61,373 nucleotides of DNA from Bacteroidaceae bacterium (GTDB lineage: Bacteria > Bacteroidota > Bacteroidia > Bacteroidales > Bacteroidaceae): NCBI GenBank assembly GCA_017520935.1, contig JAFXEF010000034.1, positions 1-61,373 of the forward strand, read 5' to 3'. Of the stretch, positions 32,596 through 41,824 are shown piece after piece. The position numbers and the translations under genes were made by a program. The notes under the pieces were generated by a model. The model ran no database searches. It was not told where the DNA came from and saw nothing but the letters and a program-made list of their open reading frames with translations. Numbering within the stretch: the stretch's first letter is position 1; every line of letters starts with the position of its first letter.

Positions 32596-35091
32596 ATGGC
32601 TGAGATATTAGAAACTTTCTTTGCATCGCAAATGCGCGATTGGGCGCTTGCCCGCGACAATCACAAAGCTTTAGATAGCGTATGGAGCCGTGAGTTGATA
32701 TCCGAGAAGTTACCCACGGCACTTCGTGTGCAGTACAATCCGGCACGCATGGTCTCTACGGGAGCAAGCATCGATAAGGCAAGCATTACTGCACGCCCCT
32801 GTTTCCTCTGTGCTGACAACCGCCCGGCAGAACAACAGACCCTCGCACTGAACGAGGAGTTTGAATGGTTGGTTAACCCCTACCCCATACTGCCCAATCA
32901 CTATACCATCGCCTCGACTACACACCGCCAGCAAAACATTGCCGAGGCATACGATGCCATGATACAAACTGCACTGGCACTACCCGAGGGGTACATCGTG
33001 TTCTACAACGGCCCGAAGTGCGGTGCCTCGGCTCCCGACCACCTGCACCTACAGGCCGGTATAGGCAAGGACATCCCTATGGTGGAGTATGCCAAGAGCG
33101 TGCAGGCAGCCGAGGATATGCCATGCCAGGCCATAGCCCCCTTCGGCTATATGGCCTACCTGATACGGGATGCCGAAGTGAGCAAAACCTTCGGCCGACT
33201 ATATGCCATGCTGCCCATTCCCGAGGGGGAGTATGAACCGCGAATGAATGTCGTCGCATACCGCAATGGCGAGCACGTAAGCCTTATCGTGATTCCGCGC
33301 CATGCCCATCGCCCCCGCTGCTATGCGGCTGAAGACGAAGCACAATACCTTATCAGCCCGGGAGCCATAGACATGTGCGGACTCATCATCACCCCACGCC
33401 ATGAAGATTACGAACGGCTCACCACCGCGAGAGCTCTCGACATATTGTGCGAGGTGGGTGTGCGCACCGAGCCTACCATCGATGTGGGCATCATGCTGGG
33501 CAAGGAGATAACGTTTACGCTGAATGGGAAATATACCGTCGGTCAAAACAGCCGCCAAGGCACATTCACTGCAAGGATAACAGACAAGGGAATCTCGCTT
33601 GAAACAGGCATTTACGACACGCTATTTATTGAACCTGCACAAGACAACGCTACCTTCTCGCTTCACGGTGTCACCATAGGCAAGGAGTTCCATTGGCAGC
33701 AACAGGAGATGCAGACCTTCCAGGGCTCGCTCATCCTGCGTATCATCGACGGTGAACTGCATGCTATCAACCGTATCGCCATAGAGGATTATCTCACCAG
33801 TGTCATCGCCTCAGAGATGAGCGGTACATCGTCAGTTGAGCTCCTCAAAGCGCATGCCATCATTTCAAGAAGTTGGCTGTTGGCACAGATAAAGGGTGCC
33901 TCCCCCCTGCCCCTCCCAAGGAGGGGTGACCCGGAATTCACCGAAAGTAACGGCAGCTCCATTCCGTCCATCGAAAGATACAAGACGGCACATCCCGACA
34001 TCTATACCCTTTTGAAGGGAAATGCCCAAACCCACAAACAACACCCCACCGAGGCCGAAAGGTGTCTATGGGAAGTGTTGCGTGCAAAGAGATTAGGACA
34101 AAGATTCAGAAGGCAGCATATCATCGGAGACTTTATTGTTGATTTTATATGCATACCATTAAATCTCATCATAGAGGTTGATGGCGGTTATCATAACCAA
34201 CCTAAGCAGCAAGAGGCCGACTCTTTGCGCGATCAACTCTTAAGCCAAGCCGGCTACACCGTACTACGTTTTACCAACGAAGAAATTATTGGTGATATTG
34301 GAAACGTAATCCACCGCATCACAGCAGCTATGTCAGAGTCACCCCTCCTTGGGAGGGGCAGGGGGGAGGCCATCCGTTGGTACGACCGCGAAGCCCACAC
34401 CCACTTCGATGTCTGTGCCGACGACCACTGCCAGCGTTATCAGGGAGTAAGCCGTAAGGTGACTCCACAGGTGGTTGAGGCTATACGCGCCACACGCGGC
34501 ATCGTGCTCAGTTACGAGGGAGAGGTGTGCGATGCCCGGTTCAGCAAGTGTTGCGGTGGCAAGACGGAACTGTATGAGAGCTGCTGGGACGACACGCCCC
34601 ACCCCTACCTCAGTGTTGTGGACGACCCCTTCTGCAACACGCACGACGAGAAGGTCCTCTCCGAAGTGCTCAACCACTACGACCAATCCACCAGCTTCTA
34701 CCGCTGGACGATAGAGTACAGCCAGGAGGAGCTGTCCGAACTTGTACGCAGACGGGGAGGATTCGACTATGGCGACATCATGGACCTCATCCCCATAGAG
34801 CGCGGCCCATCGGGACGCATCGTGCGGCTGCAGATCGTGGGCACCAAGGCCACGCGCATCATCGGCAAGGAGTTGGAGATACGCCGTACACTCTCGGAGA
34901 GCCACCTCTACAGCAGTGCCTTCGACGTGGAGAAGAGAGACGGGCACTTCGTCCTCCATGGTGCCGGCTGGGGACACGGCGTGGGACTATGCCAGATAGG
35001 TGCGGCCGTGATGGGTAGTCAGGGATATAGCCATGAAGAGATATTGCACCACTATTACCCCGAAGCCGAACTGACGGAGTGGTATGAATAG
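32596..35091 (+). CDS. DUF4922 and SpoIID/LytB fusion protein with in-frame DUF559 nuclease insertion
   Basis: 831 residues. Residues 1-300 are DUF4922, a HIT/nucleotidyl-transferase-like domain with CFLC (zinc-like pair) and the HIT-type motif DHLHLQ. Residues about 390-434 and 593-831 are the two halves of a SpoIID/LytB domain (IEDYLTSVIASEMSG...LKAHAIISRSWLLAQ, then FDVCADDHCQRYQG, FSKCCGG, HGAGWGHGVGLCQIGA). Between them, residues about 435-592 come from an inserted cassette encoding a DUF559 nuclease (HPTEAERCLWEVLRAKRLG, GDFIVDFICI, IIEVDGGYH). Without it the protein would be about 673 residues. SpoIID-type proteins act on peptidoglycan glycan strands; the host protein here has no signal peptide. 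Whether the interrupted protein still works is unknown. Confidence 0.9.
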   Translation: MAEILETFFASQMRDWALARDNHKALDSVWSRELISEKLPTALRVQYNPARMVSTGASIDKASITARPCFLCADNRPAEQQTLALNEEFEWLVNPYPILPNHYTIASTTHRQQNIAEAYDAMIQTALALPEGYIVFYNGPKCGASAPDHLHLQAGIGKDIPMVEYAKSVQAAEDMPCQAIAPFGYMAYLIRDAEVSKTFGRLYAMLPIPEGEYEPRMNVVAYRNGEHVSLIVIPRHAHRPRCYAAEDEAQYLISPGAIDMCGLIITPRHEDYERLTTARALDILCEVGVRTEPTIDVGIMLGKEITFTLNGKYTVGQNSRQGTFTARITDKGISLETGIYDTLFIEPAQDNATFSLHGVTIGKEFHWQQQEMQTFQGSLILRIIDGELHAINRIAIEDYLTSVIASEMSGTSSVELLKAHAIISRSWLLAQIKGASPLPLPRRGDPEFTESNGSSIPSIERYKTAHPDIYTLLKGNAQTHKQHPTEAERCLWEVLRAKRLGQRFRRQHIIGDFIVDFICIPLNLIIEVDGGYHNQPKQQEADSLRDQLLSQAGYTVLRFTNEEIIGDIGNVIHRITAAMSESPLLGRGRGEAIRWYDREAHTHFDVCADDHCQRYQGVSRKVTPQVVEAIRATRGIVLSYEGEVCDARFSKCCGGKTELYESCWDDTPHPYLSVVDDPFCNTHDEKVLSEVLNHYDQSTSFYRWTIEYSQEELSELVRRRGGFDYGDIMDLIPIERGPSGRIVRLQIVGTKATRIIGKELEIRRTLSESHLYSSAFDVEKRDGHFVLHGAGWGHGVGLCQIGAAVMGSQGYSHEEILHHYYPEAELTEWYE
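33898..34370 (+). mobile_element. REP-flanked DUF559 nuclease cassette inserted in a SpoIID domain
   Basis: 473 bp bounded by perfect 33-bp inverted repeats (33898-33930 and 34338-34370; outer end GCCTCCCCCCTGCCCCTCCC). Each terminus itself holds the hairpin CCCCTCC-CAA-GGAGGGG. The interior is open in the host frame and encodes a DUF559 domain with the Vsr-like PD-(D/E)XK pattern: Glu in PTEAE, Asp in GDFIVDF, Glu and Asp in IIEVDGG. The termini are translated as SPLPLPRRG and SPLLGRGRG. I see no target-site duplication and no intein splicing motifs. A solo terminus lies at 733-764. Confidence 0.85.
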
Positions 35092-35321
35092 TGGGCTAAA
35101 GCCAGTGAGCGAGCATCTGACGTTGATGCTACCCGAAAAAGCGGAAATGAGGTAAAGCTGTTAAATATTTCTATATTTTACTGCAATCGTTCGTTTATAT
35201 GTATATTTTTTTGTAATTTTACATGATTAAAATGGCGTGGTAGGCGTAACCTACTGTAAGACATTTGATAGGCGCATTTTTAGTGCCACCGAGACAAGAC
35301 AACAAAAAAAGAACATATATA

Positions 35322-37046
35322 ATGAATTACAAATGGAATTATCAACCTCCTACCGAGCAAAAGATCCAGAGAGCTGAGGCACTGTCTGTGGAGACAGGCT
35401 TCAACCCGATACTATGCAGGCTGCTTGTCGACAGAGGAATCACAACGGGCGAAGAGGCCAAGCGCTTCTTCCGACCGAGTTTGACGGACCTGCATGACCC
35501 GTTTCTCATGGCAGGTATGGATGCAGCAGTAGAACGCATCAATCAAGCCTTGGGACGCAAGGAACGCATACTTGTATATGGCGACTACGATGTAGACGGC
35601 ACCACAGCCGTAGCATTGGTATATCGTTTCCTGCAACAGTTTACGACCAACATCGACTACTACATCCCCAATCGTGACAACGACGGCTATGGGGTATCTT
35701 TCAAGGGAGTGGACTATGCAAAGGAGACAGGCGTGAAGCTGGTGATTGTGCTTGACTGTGGTGTAAAGGCGGTAAACGAAATTGCCTATGCCAAGGAACT
35801 GGGTATCGACTTCATCGTGTGTGACCACCACGTGCAAGACGACGTACTGCCCCCTGCAGTGGCTATCCTCAACCCCAAGCTCATAGGGTCAGAGTATCCC
35901 TACCCCCATCTCTCAGGATGCGGTGTGGGCTTCAAGCTGATGCAGGCTTTCGCCAAGGACAATGGCATAGAGTTCAGCCAACTCATCCCCTATCTTGACC
36001 TGGTGGCCGTGAGCATTGCTTCGGACATCGTGCCCATTATGGGCGAGAACCGCATACTGGCCTATCATGGCCTCCGGCAGCTGAACCATAATCCGAGTAC
36101 AGGACTACGCGCCATCATCGATGTATGCGGCTTACACGAAAAGGAGATAAAGATCAACGATGTAATCTTTAAGATTGGACCACGCATCAATGCCTCGGGA
36201 CGAATACAGACCGGCAAGGAAGCGGTAGACCTGCTCACCGAGAAGGACTACAAGAAGGCACTTGAATTGAGCAACCAAATCAACGAGTATAACGAAGCAC
36301 GCAAAGACCTCGACAAATCAATGACCGTAGAGGCCAACCGCATCGTCGACAATCTGGAAGACCTGGCCGACAAACGCTCTATCGTATTGTACAACGAAGA
36401 CTGGCATCGGGGAGTCATCGGGATCGTAGCCTCACGGCTCACCGAGCTGTTCTACCGTCCCTCGGTTGTGCTGACAAAGACGAATGACATGGCCACAGGC
36501 TCGGCACGCTCGGTAGCCGACTTTGATGTATACAAAGCCATCGAGAGTTGCCGTGACCTGCTCGACAACTTTGGCGGCCACCCCTATGCCGCAGGCTTGT
36601 CGCTTCCCGTAGAGAATGTGGAGGAGTTTGCCCGCCGTTTCGAGGAGTATGTGGCTAAGAATATCCGCCCCACACAGACCGATGCCATCATATATGTCGA
36701 TGAAGAGCTTTCGTTCAAGGACATATCCATGAAGCTATACAACGATCTCAAGCGCTTCGAGCCTTTTGGCCCCGACAATCCCAAGCCCACCTTCTGCACC
36801 CGACAGGTGTACGACTACGGCAGCAGTAAGGTGGTAGGGCACAACCAAGAGCACATCAAGCTGGAACTGGTGGACAACCTTTGCAACCGCGTAATGAACG
36901 GAATAGCTTTTGGCCAAAGTTCACAAGCACGCTACATCAAGTCGAAGCAGGCCTTCGATATCTGCTACACGATTGAGGAGAACACGCATAAGCGCGGTGA
37001 GGTGCAACTGCTCATCGAGAGCATCAAGCCCTACATGGAGGAGTAA
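35322..37046 (+). CDS. recJ: Single-stranded-DNA-specific exonuclease RecJ
   Basis: 574 residues from the ATG at 35322 (MNYKWNYQPPTEQ); a longer in-frame extension to 35265 lacks conservation. RecJ degrades single-stranded DNA 5' to 3' in recombination and mismatch repair. The DHH phosphoesterase motifs are visible: VYGDYDVDGTTA, VLDCGV, VCDHHV, then the DHHA1 part with GGHPYAAGLSL and the C-terminal OB-like region. The length is normal. recQ follows after 6 bases, an instructive pairing since RecQ unwinds DNA for RecJ to digest. Confidence 0.96.
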   Translation: MNYKWNYQPPTEQKIQRAEALSVETGFNPILCRLLVDRGITTGEEAKRFFRPSLTDLHDPFLMAGMDAAVERINQALGRKERILVYGDYDVDGTTAVALVYRFLQQFTTNIDYYIPNRDNDGYGVSFKGVDYAKETGVKLVIVLDCGVKAVNEIAYAKELGIDFIVCDHHVQDDVLPPAVAILNPKLIGSEYPYPHLSGCGVGFKLMQAFAKDNGIEFSQLIPYLDLVAVSIASDIVPIMGENRILAYHGLRQLNHNPSTGLRAIIDVCGLHEKEIKINDVIFKIGPRINASGRIQTGKEAVDLLTEKDYKKALELSNQINEYNEARKDLDKSMTVEANRIVDNLEDLADKRSIVLYNEDWHRGVIGIVASRLTELFYRPSVVLTKTNDMATGSARSVADFDVYKAIESCRDLLDNFGGHPYAAGLSLPVENVEEFARRFEEYVAKNIRPTQTDAIIYVDEELSFKDISMKLYNDLKRFEPFGPDNPKPTFCTRQVYDYGSSKVVGHNQEHIKLELVDNLCNRVMNGIAFGQSSQARYIKSKQAFDICYTIEENTHKRGEVQLLIESIKPYMEE

Positions 37047-37052
37047 TACGGA

Positions 37053-38948
37053 GTGGACTACAGAGAGGTTCTTCGCGAATACTTCGGCTACGACTCGTTC
37101 CGTAGCATACAGGAAGACATTATCCGCAGTATAGGTAGCGGACGCGACACCCTCGGGCTCATGCCCACAGGAGGCGGCAAGAGCATCACCTTCCAGGTGC
37201 CGGCATTGGCGCAAGAAGGGGTCTGCATTGTCATCACCCCACTCATTGCCTTGATGAAAGACCAGGTGGCCAAATTGCGCGGACGCGGTATCAAGGCCAC
37301 CGCCATATATTCAGGGATGAGCCGCGACAGCATCGTGGCAGCCTTGGACAATTGCATCCTTGGCGGTTACAAGTTTCTCTACGTATCGCCCGAGCGCCTC
37401 ACCTCCGACATCTTCCTCACCAAGCTACGTCGTATGCAAGTAAGCTTTATCACCATAGACGAAAGCCACTGCATATCACAATGGGGCTACGATTTCCGCC
37501 CCTCATATCTGGCCATAGCCGACATACGCAAGCAACTTCCCACTATCCCCATCCTGGCCCTCACCGCCACTGCTACCCCCGAGGTGGTGAAAGACATACA
37601 GACCCGCCTGCAATTCCGCGAAGAGAATGTCTTCCGCATGAGCTTTGAGCGCAAGAACCTCAACTACATTGTGCGCCACACCGAGAACAAGGATGCCGAA
37701 ACGCTCCATATCCTCAGCAGCGTACAGGGTACGGCCATCGTCTACGTGCGCAATCGCGACAAAACCCGCGAGATTGCCCGCCTGCTTGCCGACCACGGCA
37801 TCAGTGCCACCTTTTACCATGCAGGCATAGACAGTCGTGACAAGGACAAGCGGCAGCAGCAATGGAACGAGGGTGCCATCCGTGTCATGGTAGCTACCAA
37901 TGCCTTCGGCATGGGCATTGACAAACCCGACGTACGCACGGTCATCCACTACGAGATGCCCGACTCTCCCGAGGCATACTACCAGGAGGCAGGCCGTGCC
38001 GGTCGTGACGGACTCACCGCCTATGCCGTACTCCTCTATGCTCCCGACGACAAACGCAAGCTCTCACGTCGTGTGAGCGACAACTACCCCGACAAGACCT
38101 TCATCTGCAGTGTCTACGAACGACTCGGCTACTACTACCAGATGGCTGTAGGCGATGGTGAAGGCTGCCATTACGACTTTGACCTCACCGAGTTCTGCAA
38201 AGCCTACCGCCTGCCCCTCGTGCAAACCGAGAGCGCTCTACGCCTGCTTACCGGAGCAGGATACATCCATTTCGAGGAGGAAGAAGAGCATACCTCACGC
38301 CTGCGCTTTATCGTCACACGCGACGAGCTCTACCGTCGTCGCGACGACAGCGAATCCACCGACCTGCTTATCCGTACCCTCCTCCGCCTTTACAGCGGTG
38401 TGTTCAGCGATTATGTATTTATCGACGAGAAATACATCAGCGAGATGAGCGGTATCGCATTGGAAACACTCTATGAGTCTCTACTCGGATTAGGTCGTGC
38501 GCGTGTGATACATTATATTCCACGCCGTACCTGCCCGTCAGTCACCTTCGTATGCAAGCGTGTCGACACCGACCGCATCGTCATCCCCGCCTCCGTATAT
38601 GAAGAACGCAAGGCGAGCTATACCCAACGCATCAAGGCAATGAAGGAATACGTATTGTCTGACCAACAATGCCGTAGCCGTATGCTGCTACGTTACTTCG
38701 GCGAGCGCAATGCCCCTCTTTGTCAGGTGTGCGATAACTGCCGCAAACACCGCAACGATTCCCACTCCGAGCTGCACTCCCGTGCCTATCGTGAGATGAT
38801 CTACGAGCTGCTCTCCGACGGCAAGCCACATCCCATCGAGGAAGTACACACACTACACATCGAAGTTTCCAAACTCAAGTCGCTGCTGAAAAGCCTCGTA
38901 CAAGAGGAGGAAATCATCATCCAGGATGGACTGATAAGGTTGAGATAA
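37053..38948 (+). CDS. recQ: ATP-dependent DNA helicase RecQ
   Basis: 631 residues starting at a GTG (37053), supported by the immediately conserved EYFGYDSFRSIQEDII; no nearby ATG fits. Helicase motifs: MPTGGGKS (Walker A), DESHCISQWGYDFRP (motif II), LTATATP (III), YYQEAGRAGRDG (VI). A zinc-binding cluster (CRSRMLLRYFG...CQVCDNC) and an RQC winged helix follow. The end KLKSLLKSLVQEEEIIIQDG replaces a typical HRDC domain. It works in recombination and fork repair together with RecJ, encoded 6 bases upstream. Confidence 0.96.
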   Translation: MDYREVLREYFGYDSFRSIQEDIIRSIGSGRDTLGLMPTGGGKSITFQVPALAQEGVCIVITPLIALMKDQVAKLRGRGIKATAIYSGMSRDSIVAALDNCILGGYKFLYVSPERLTSDIFLTKLRRMQVSFITIDESHCISQWGYDFRPSYLAIADIRKQLPTIPILALTATATPEVVKDIQTRLQFREENVFRMSFERKNLNYIVRHTENKDAETLHILSSVQGTAIVYVRNRDKTREIARLLADHGISATFYHAGIDSRDKDKRQQQWNEGAIRVMVATNAFGMGIDKPDVRTVIHYEMPDSPEAYYQEAGRAGRDGLTAYAVLLYAPDDKRKLSRRVSDNYPDKTFICSVYERLGYYYQMAVGDGEGCHYDFDLTEFCKAYRLPLVQTESALRLLTGAGYIHFEEEEEHTSRLRFIVTRDELYRRRDDSESTDLLIRTLLRLYSGVFSDYVFIDEKYISEMSGIALETLYESLLGLGRARVIHYIPRRTCPSVTFVCKRVDTDRIVIPASVYEERKASYTQRIKAMKEYVLSDQQCRSRMLLRYFGERNAPLCQVCDNCRKHRNDSHSELHSRAYREMIYELLSDGKPHPIEEVHTLHIEVSKLKSLLKSLVQEEEIIIQDGLIRLR

Positions 38949-39040
38949 CCGAAAGGATCGGAAGATCGCCTTTGAAGAAATTACAGAACAGCGCACAAAA
39001 GAAATGAGTGATTCCGACGTTACGAATCACCCGACAAACC

Positions 39041-39676
39041 TCACTCCCGCAATGCCCAAGTGCATACAAAATCCGGATATATCCGGTAGCAAACCGCCTG
39101 TTGCGAAGAAGACAATGATACATGTGCGATAAGCGTGCCTTGCTGTCCCGGTTCATAGGGAGCAATACGGAATGTCTCCCGGAAATCAGCGGCTGCGGGG
39201 TCGTCAAACAGCTTGTAGAGTGTCTCTTTCGCAGACCAGTTGACAAGCAAGTATTGCAGCTGTTCATCGGTGCTACATCTATTTATATATAGAGCCTCAT
39301 CAGGATGCGTGAAGCGATGGGCTATACGCTGCACACGCGGAGCAATATGCTCGACATCAATCCCTACAGCGCGATTGCCGTGATAAACAATGGCTGCATA
39401 CCCCTTAGTGTGCGATATGCCGATATAGTAGCTACCGTCGGTCAGGAACGGACACCCCGACGGATGATACCCCACCTCTTTATCGCTCCCCAGCACCTGA
39501 GCGATGAGTACACGCACAGCCAACCACTCGGCACGGCGTGCCTCGTGGCTGATAGCGGCAAGCATAGCATCGTAGCGTGAGGTAGACAATAATGCATACA
39601 GCGCATCAGACGTTTCTTCGATACGCCATATAGCAATACCGCCCCCCTCAAAAGTGTGATGGGCATAAATGGGCAT
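39041..39676 (-). CDS. 4'-phosphopantetheinyl transferase superfamily protein
   Basis: 211 residues, the size of Sfp-type transferases. The enzyme moves the phosphopantetheine arm from coenzyme A to carrier proteins. The family motifs are present: FLTDGSYYIGISHTKGYAAI, AVGIDVEHI (metal-binding Asp and Glu) and NWSAKETLYKLF. It could serve a fatty-acid/polyketide carrier protein, or the general carrier if no AcpS exists. It is followed on the minus strand by nothing close, and ssb lies 22 bases upstream in the same direction, so the two may be cotranscribed. Confidence 0.9.
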   Translation of the reverse strand: MPIYAHHTFEGGGIAIWRIEETSDALYALLSTSRYDAMLAAISHEARRAEWLAVRVLIAQVLGSDKEVGYHPSGCPFLTDGSYYIGISHTKGYAAIVYHGNRAVGIDVEHIAPRVQRIAHRFTHPDEALYINRCSTDEQLQYLLVNWSAKETLYKLFDDPAAADFRETFRIAPYEPGQQGTLIAHVSLSSSQQAVCYRIYPDFVCTWALRE

Positions 39677-39697
39677 AAGCAGAGTAACGGAGGTTAC

Positions 39698-40108
39698 TTA
39701 GAACGGAACCTGCTCGGTCGGAGTAGCAGGAGAAGCAGGTGAAGCGGGAGTGGCAGACGGGGCAGCTGCTTGTTGCGGACGCGACAACATCTCCATGTTA
39801 TCAACATATATCTCCACCACCGTACGGCGTACACCATTCTGGTCGTCATACGAACGGCTGTGAATGCTCCCTTCAATATAGAGTTTGTCGCCCTTATGCA
39901 CATATTTCTCTACCGTCTGTGCCAATCCACGCCAAAACACCAGATTGTGCCACTCAGTGCGTTCAGGCACTTGAGTGCCATTAGGCAAGGTATAAGCACG
40001 GTCTGAAGTGGCCAAAGACACACTGGCTACCGCCACATCACGGTCGATATAACGCACGTTGGGCTCACGACCCACATTACCGATAAGGATCACTTTGTTT
40101 ACTGACAT
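39698..40108 (-). CDS. ssb: Single-stranded DNA-binding protein
   Basis: 136 residues. It coats single-stranded DNA in replication, recombination and repair. N-terminal OB fold: MSVNKVILIGNVGREPNVRY, TEWHNLVFWRGLAQTVEKYV, KGDKLYIEGSIHSRSYDDQNG. The C-terminal tail is Ala/Pro/Ser/Thr-rich and ends TEQVPF, matching the SSB acidic tip with terminal Pro-Phe that recruits partners such as RecQ and RecJ. It lies between mutY and the transferase gene, all on the minus strand. Confidence 0.96.
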   Translation of the reverse strand: MSVNKVILIGNVGREPNVRYIDRDVAVASVSLATSDRAYTLPNGTQVPERTEWHNLVFWRGLAQTVEKYVHKGDKLYIEGSIHSRSYDDQNGVRRTVVEIYVDNMEMLSRPQQAAAPSATPASPASPATPTEQVPF

Positions 40109-40134
40109 AGTTGTATGAAATATTTATTCTGCTC

Positions 40135-40142
40135 CAAAATTA
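40135..40142 (-). promoter_or_regulatory. Promoter -7 box of ssb
   Basis: TAATTTTG on the minus strand, 26 bases before the ssb start codon. Confidence 0.55.
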
Positions 40143-40164
40143 AACAATTATTTCCACATAACGG

Positions 40165-41220
40165 CTACCATTGCCCACTTTTTTCCTGCATATAGCGCTC
40201 TACCAACCGAGGAAGTGCATAATGGCTCAACTCAGAGAATGGCACCATCACATAGCCATCGGGACAAGACAATTCGCCCCAAACCTCCAGTTCGTGGAAT
40301 GTCGCATGCAACACACGATGCGAGAGCACATGCTTGATGCCTCCCGTAAACCCCTTATAAGTATAATGAGGCACAATCTTCTTCCAGGCAAGAAAGTCCG
40401 GGTGGAGGAAAAGCTTGTCAGCATCTATTGCCACATCGGTTTCTATCAATGGCAACTCATAAAGATTCTGCCATATATCGTTTCCCGTGCGTTTATGAAG
40501 CAGCAAGCTACCGGCATTGTGCATATATAAATAGGTTAGGTAACGGGGGATCACCTTTGTCTTATGCGACTTCGAAGGCAACATGTCCACTTTCCCCTCA
40601 GCAAGTGCCACACACTTGTCGGCCAAAGGACAATCAACGCAGGAAGGGGAATGAGGCGTACATTGCAATGCACCAAACTCCATCACAGCCTGATTGTACT
40701 TGGCTGCTTGAGAGTCAGGAAGCAGTTCTTGGGCAATCTCCGCGACCACACGCTTGCCTCTCACCGAATCAATAGGGCAATCTATTCCAAACACACGCGA
40801 CCATACACGACACACATTTCCATCAACAGCCGCCTTGGGCTCGTCGAAAGCAAACGATGCGATGGCTGCTGCCGTATAGTCGCCCACCCCCTTGAGCTGC
40901 CGTATAGCCTCGTATGTATCCGGGAATCGCCCTAACTTCACGATCTGCTTTGCTGCTGCGTGCAGATTACGTGCACGGGAATAGTATCCCAACCCCTGCC
41001 ATGCACGCATCACGGCATCTTCAGGTGCATCGGCCAAAGCCTCTACGGTAGGGAACAGTGCTATGAAACGCACGAAATAGGCATACCCCTGGGCCACCCT
41101 CGTCTGCTGCAAGATGACTTCAGATATCCATATATAATAAGGATTGCGCGTAGAGCGCCACGGAAGATCGCGCTTATGCATATCATACCAGGCAAACAGG
41201 CGGCAGCAAATATCATCCAT
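40165..41220 (-). CDS. mutY: A/G-specific adenine glycosylase MutY
   Basis: 351 residues. It removes adenine mispaired with 8-oxoguanine. N-terminal helix-hairpin-helix domain (SEVILQQTRVAQGYAYF with the catalytic Glu, LKGVGDYTAAAIASFAFDEP with the hairpin and catalytic Asp region KAAVDGNVCRV). The iron-sulfur cluster motif C-x6-C-x2-C-x5-C is present (CTPHSPSCVDCPLADKC). A C-terminal NUDIX-like domain recognises 8-oxoguanine. Length and order are typical. It has its own promoter box upstream and ssb downstream. Confidence 0.96.
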   Translation of the reverse strand: MDDICCRLFAWYDMHKRDLPWRSTRNPYYIWISEVILQQTRVAQGYAYFVRFIALFPTVEALADAPEDAVMRAWQGLGYYSRARNLHAAAKQIVKLGRFPDTYEAIRQLKGVGDYTAAAIASFAFDEPKAAVDGNVCRVWSRVFGIDCPIDSVRGKRVVAEIAQELLPDSQAAKYNQAVMEFGALQCTPHSPSCVDCPLADKCVALAEGKVDMLPSKSHKTKVIPRYLTYLYMHNAGSLLLHKRTGNDIWQNLYELPLIETDVAIDADKLFLHPDFLAWKKIVPHYTYKGFTGGIKHVLSHRVLHATFHELEVWGELSCPDGYVMVPFSELSHYALPRLVERYMQEKSGQW

Positions 41221-41247
41221 ATTCCATGCAAATGTTGAATTTTACCG

Positions 41248-41255
41248 CAAAAATA
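41248..41255 (-). promoter_or_regulatory. Promoter -7 box of mutY
   Basis: TATTTTTG on the minus strand, 27 bases before the mutY start codon; fits TAnnTTTG. Confidence 0.55.
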
Positions 41256-41340
41256 GATAAAAAGGCGAGACATAACAAACAAAGTGAGTGATTTACAAAA
41301 AAAATAGGCCAATATATTTTTTTAGGAGCAAGAAAAACTC

Positions 41341-41348
41341 TATATTTG
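41341..41348 (+). promoter_or_regulatory. Promoter -7 box of the HU gene
   Basis: TATATTTG matches TAnnTTTG; the AT-rich leader of about 48 bases precedes the HU start codon at 41399. Confidence 0.65.
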
Positions 41349-41398
41349 CACTCCGAAATAAAAAAGAACAAATTGTAAAACAATAAAAAAATACGAAA

Positions 41399-41674
41399 AT
41401 GACAAAATCTGAAGTTGTTAACGAAATTAACAAAAAGACAGGTGTAGACAAGGCTGATGCCTTGAAGTGTGTTGAGGCTTTCATGGAAGTAGTTAAAGAG
41501 TCGTTGATTAACGAGGAGAACGTTTACCTGCGCGGATTCGGCAGTTTCATCTTGAAGAAGAGAGCCCAGAAAACTGCTCGTAACATCTCTAAGAACACCA
41601 CAATCGTTGTTCCTGAGCACAACATCCCCGCTTTCAAGCCTGCAAAGACTTTCGCTACTGAAGTAAAGAAGTAA
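41399..41674 (+). CDS. HU-family histone-like DNA-binding protein
   Basis: 91 residues, the standard size. It bends and compacts DNA as a dimer. The pattern is canonical: MTKSEVVNEINKKTGVDKADA, VKESLINEENVYLRGFGSF and a basic arm (KKRAQKTARNISKNTTIVVP) with the conserved Pro at the tip region, ending PAFKPAKTFATEV. It is highly expressed in most bacteria, which fits the strong AT-rich leader. The COX24-type small gene follows after 40 bases, and rng after that. Confidence 0.96.
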   Translation: MTKSEVVNEINKKTGVDKADALKCVEAFMEVVKESLINEENVYLRGFGSFILKKRAQKTARNISKNTTIVVPEHNIPAFKPAKTFATEVKK

Positions 41675-41714
41675 AAAACATATAGTATTCATTAATTCAT
41701 AAAATTTTCCCACT

Positions 41715-41804
41715 ATGCCAAACGGAAAGAAGCATAAGCGTCATAAAATGGCGACTCACAAGAGAAAGAAAAGACTGAGAAAGAACAGACACAAGAGCAA
41801 ATAA
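41715..41804 (+). CDS. COX24/AURKAIP1-type tiny basic protein, ribosome-associated
   Basis: 29 residues: MPNGKKHKRHKMATHKRKKR followed by a second Lys/Arg-rich stretch and the ending NRHKSK. More than half of the residues are Lys, Arg or His. It matches the small COX24-domain proteins annotated in Bacteroidetes, related to the actinobacterial ribosomal protein bS22, which binds 16S rRNA. It is a real gene because the sequence is highly family-like and lies 40 bases after HU and upstream of rng, the usual neighbours in this order as far as I recall. It is probably cotranscribed with HU. Confidence 0.85.
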   Translation: MPNGKKHKRHKMATHKRKKRLRKNRHKSK

Positions 41805-41824
41805 GCTCAGAGTTTAGTACAAGG

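Noticed and set aside
33898..34370. DUF559 insertion as an intein
   Set aside because: No Cys/Ser splice start, no His-Asn end and no block A/B/F/G pattern; the borders are instead inverted repeats.
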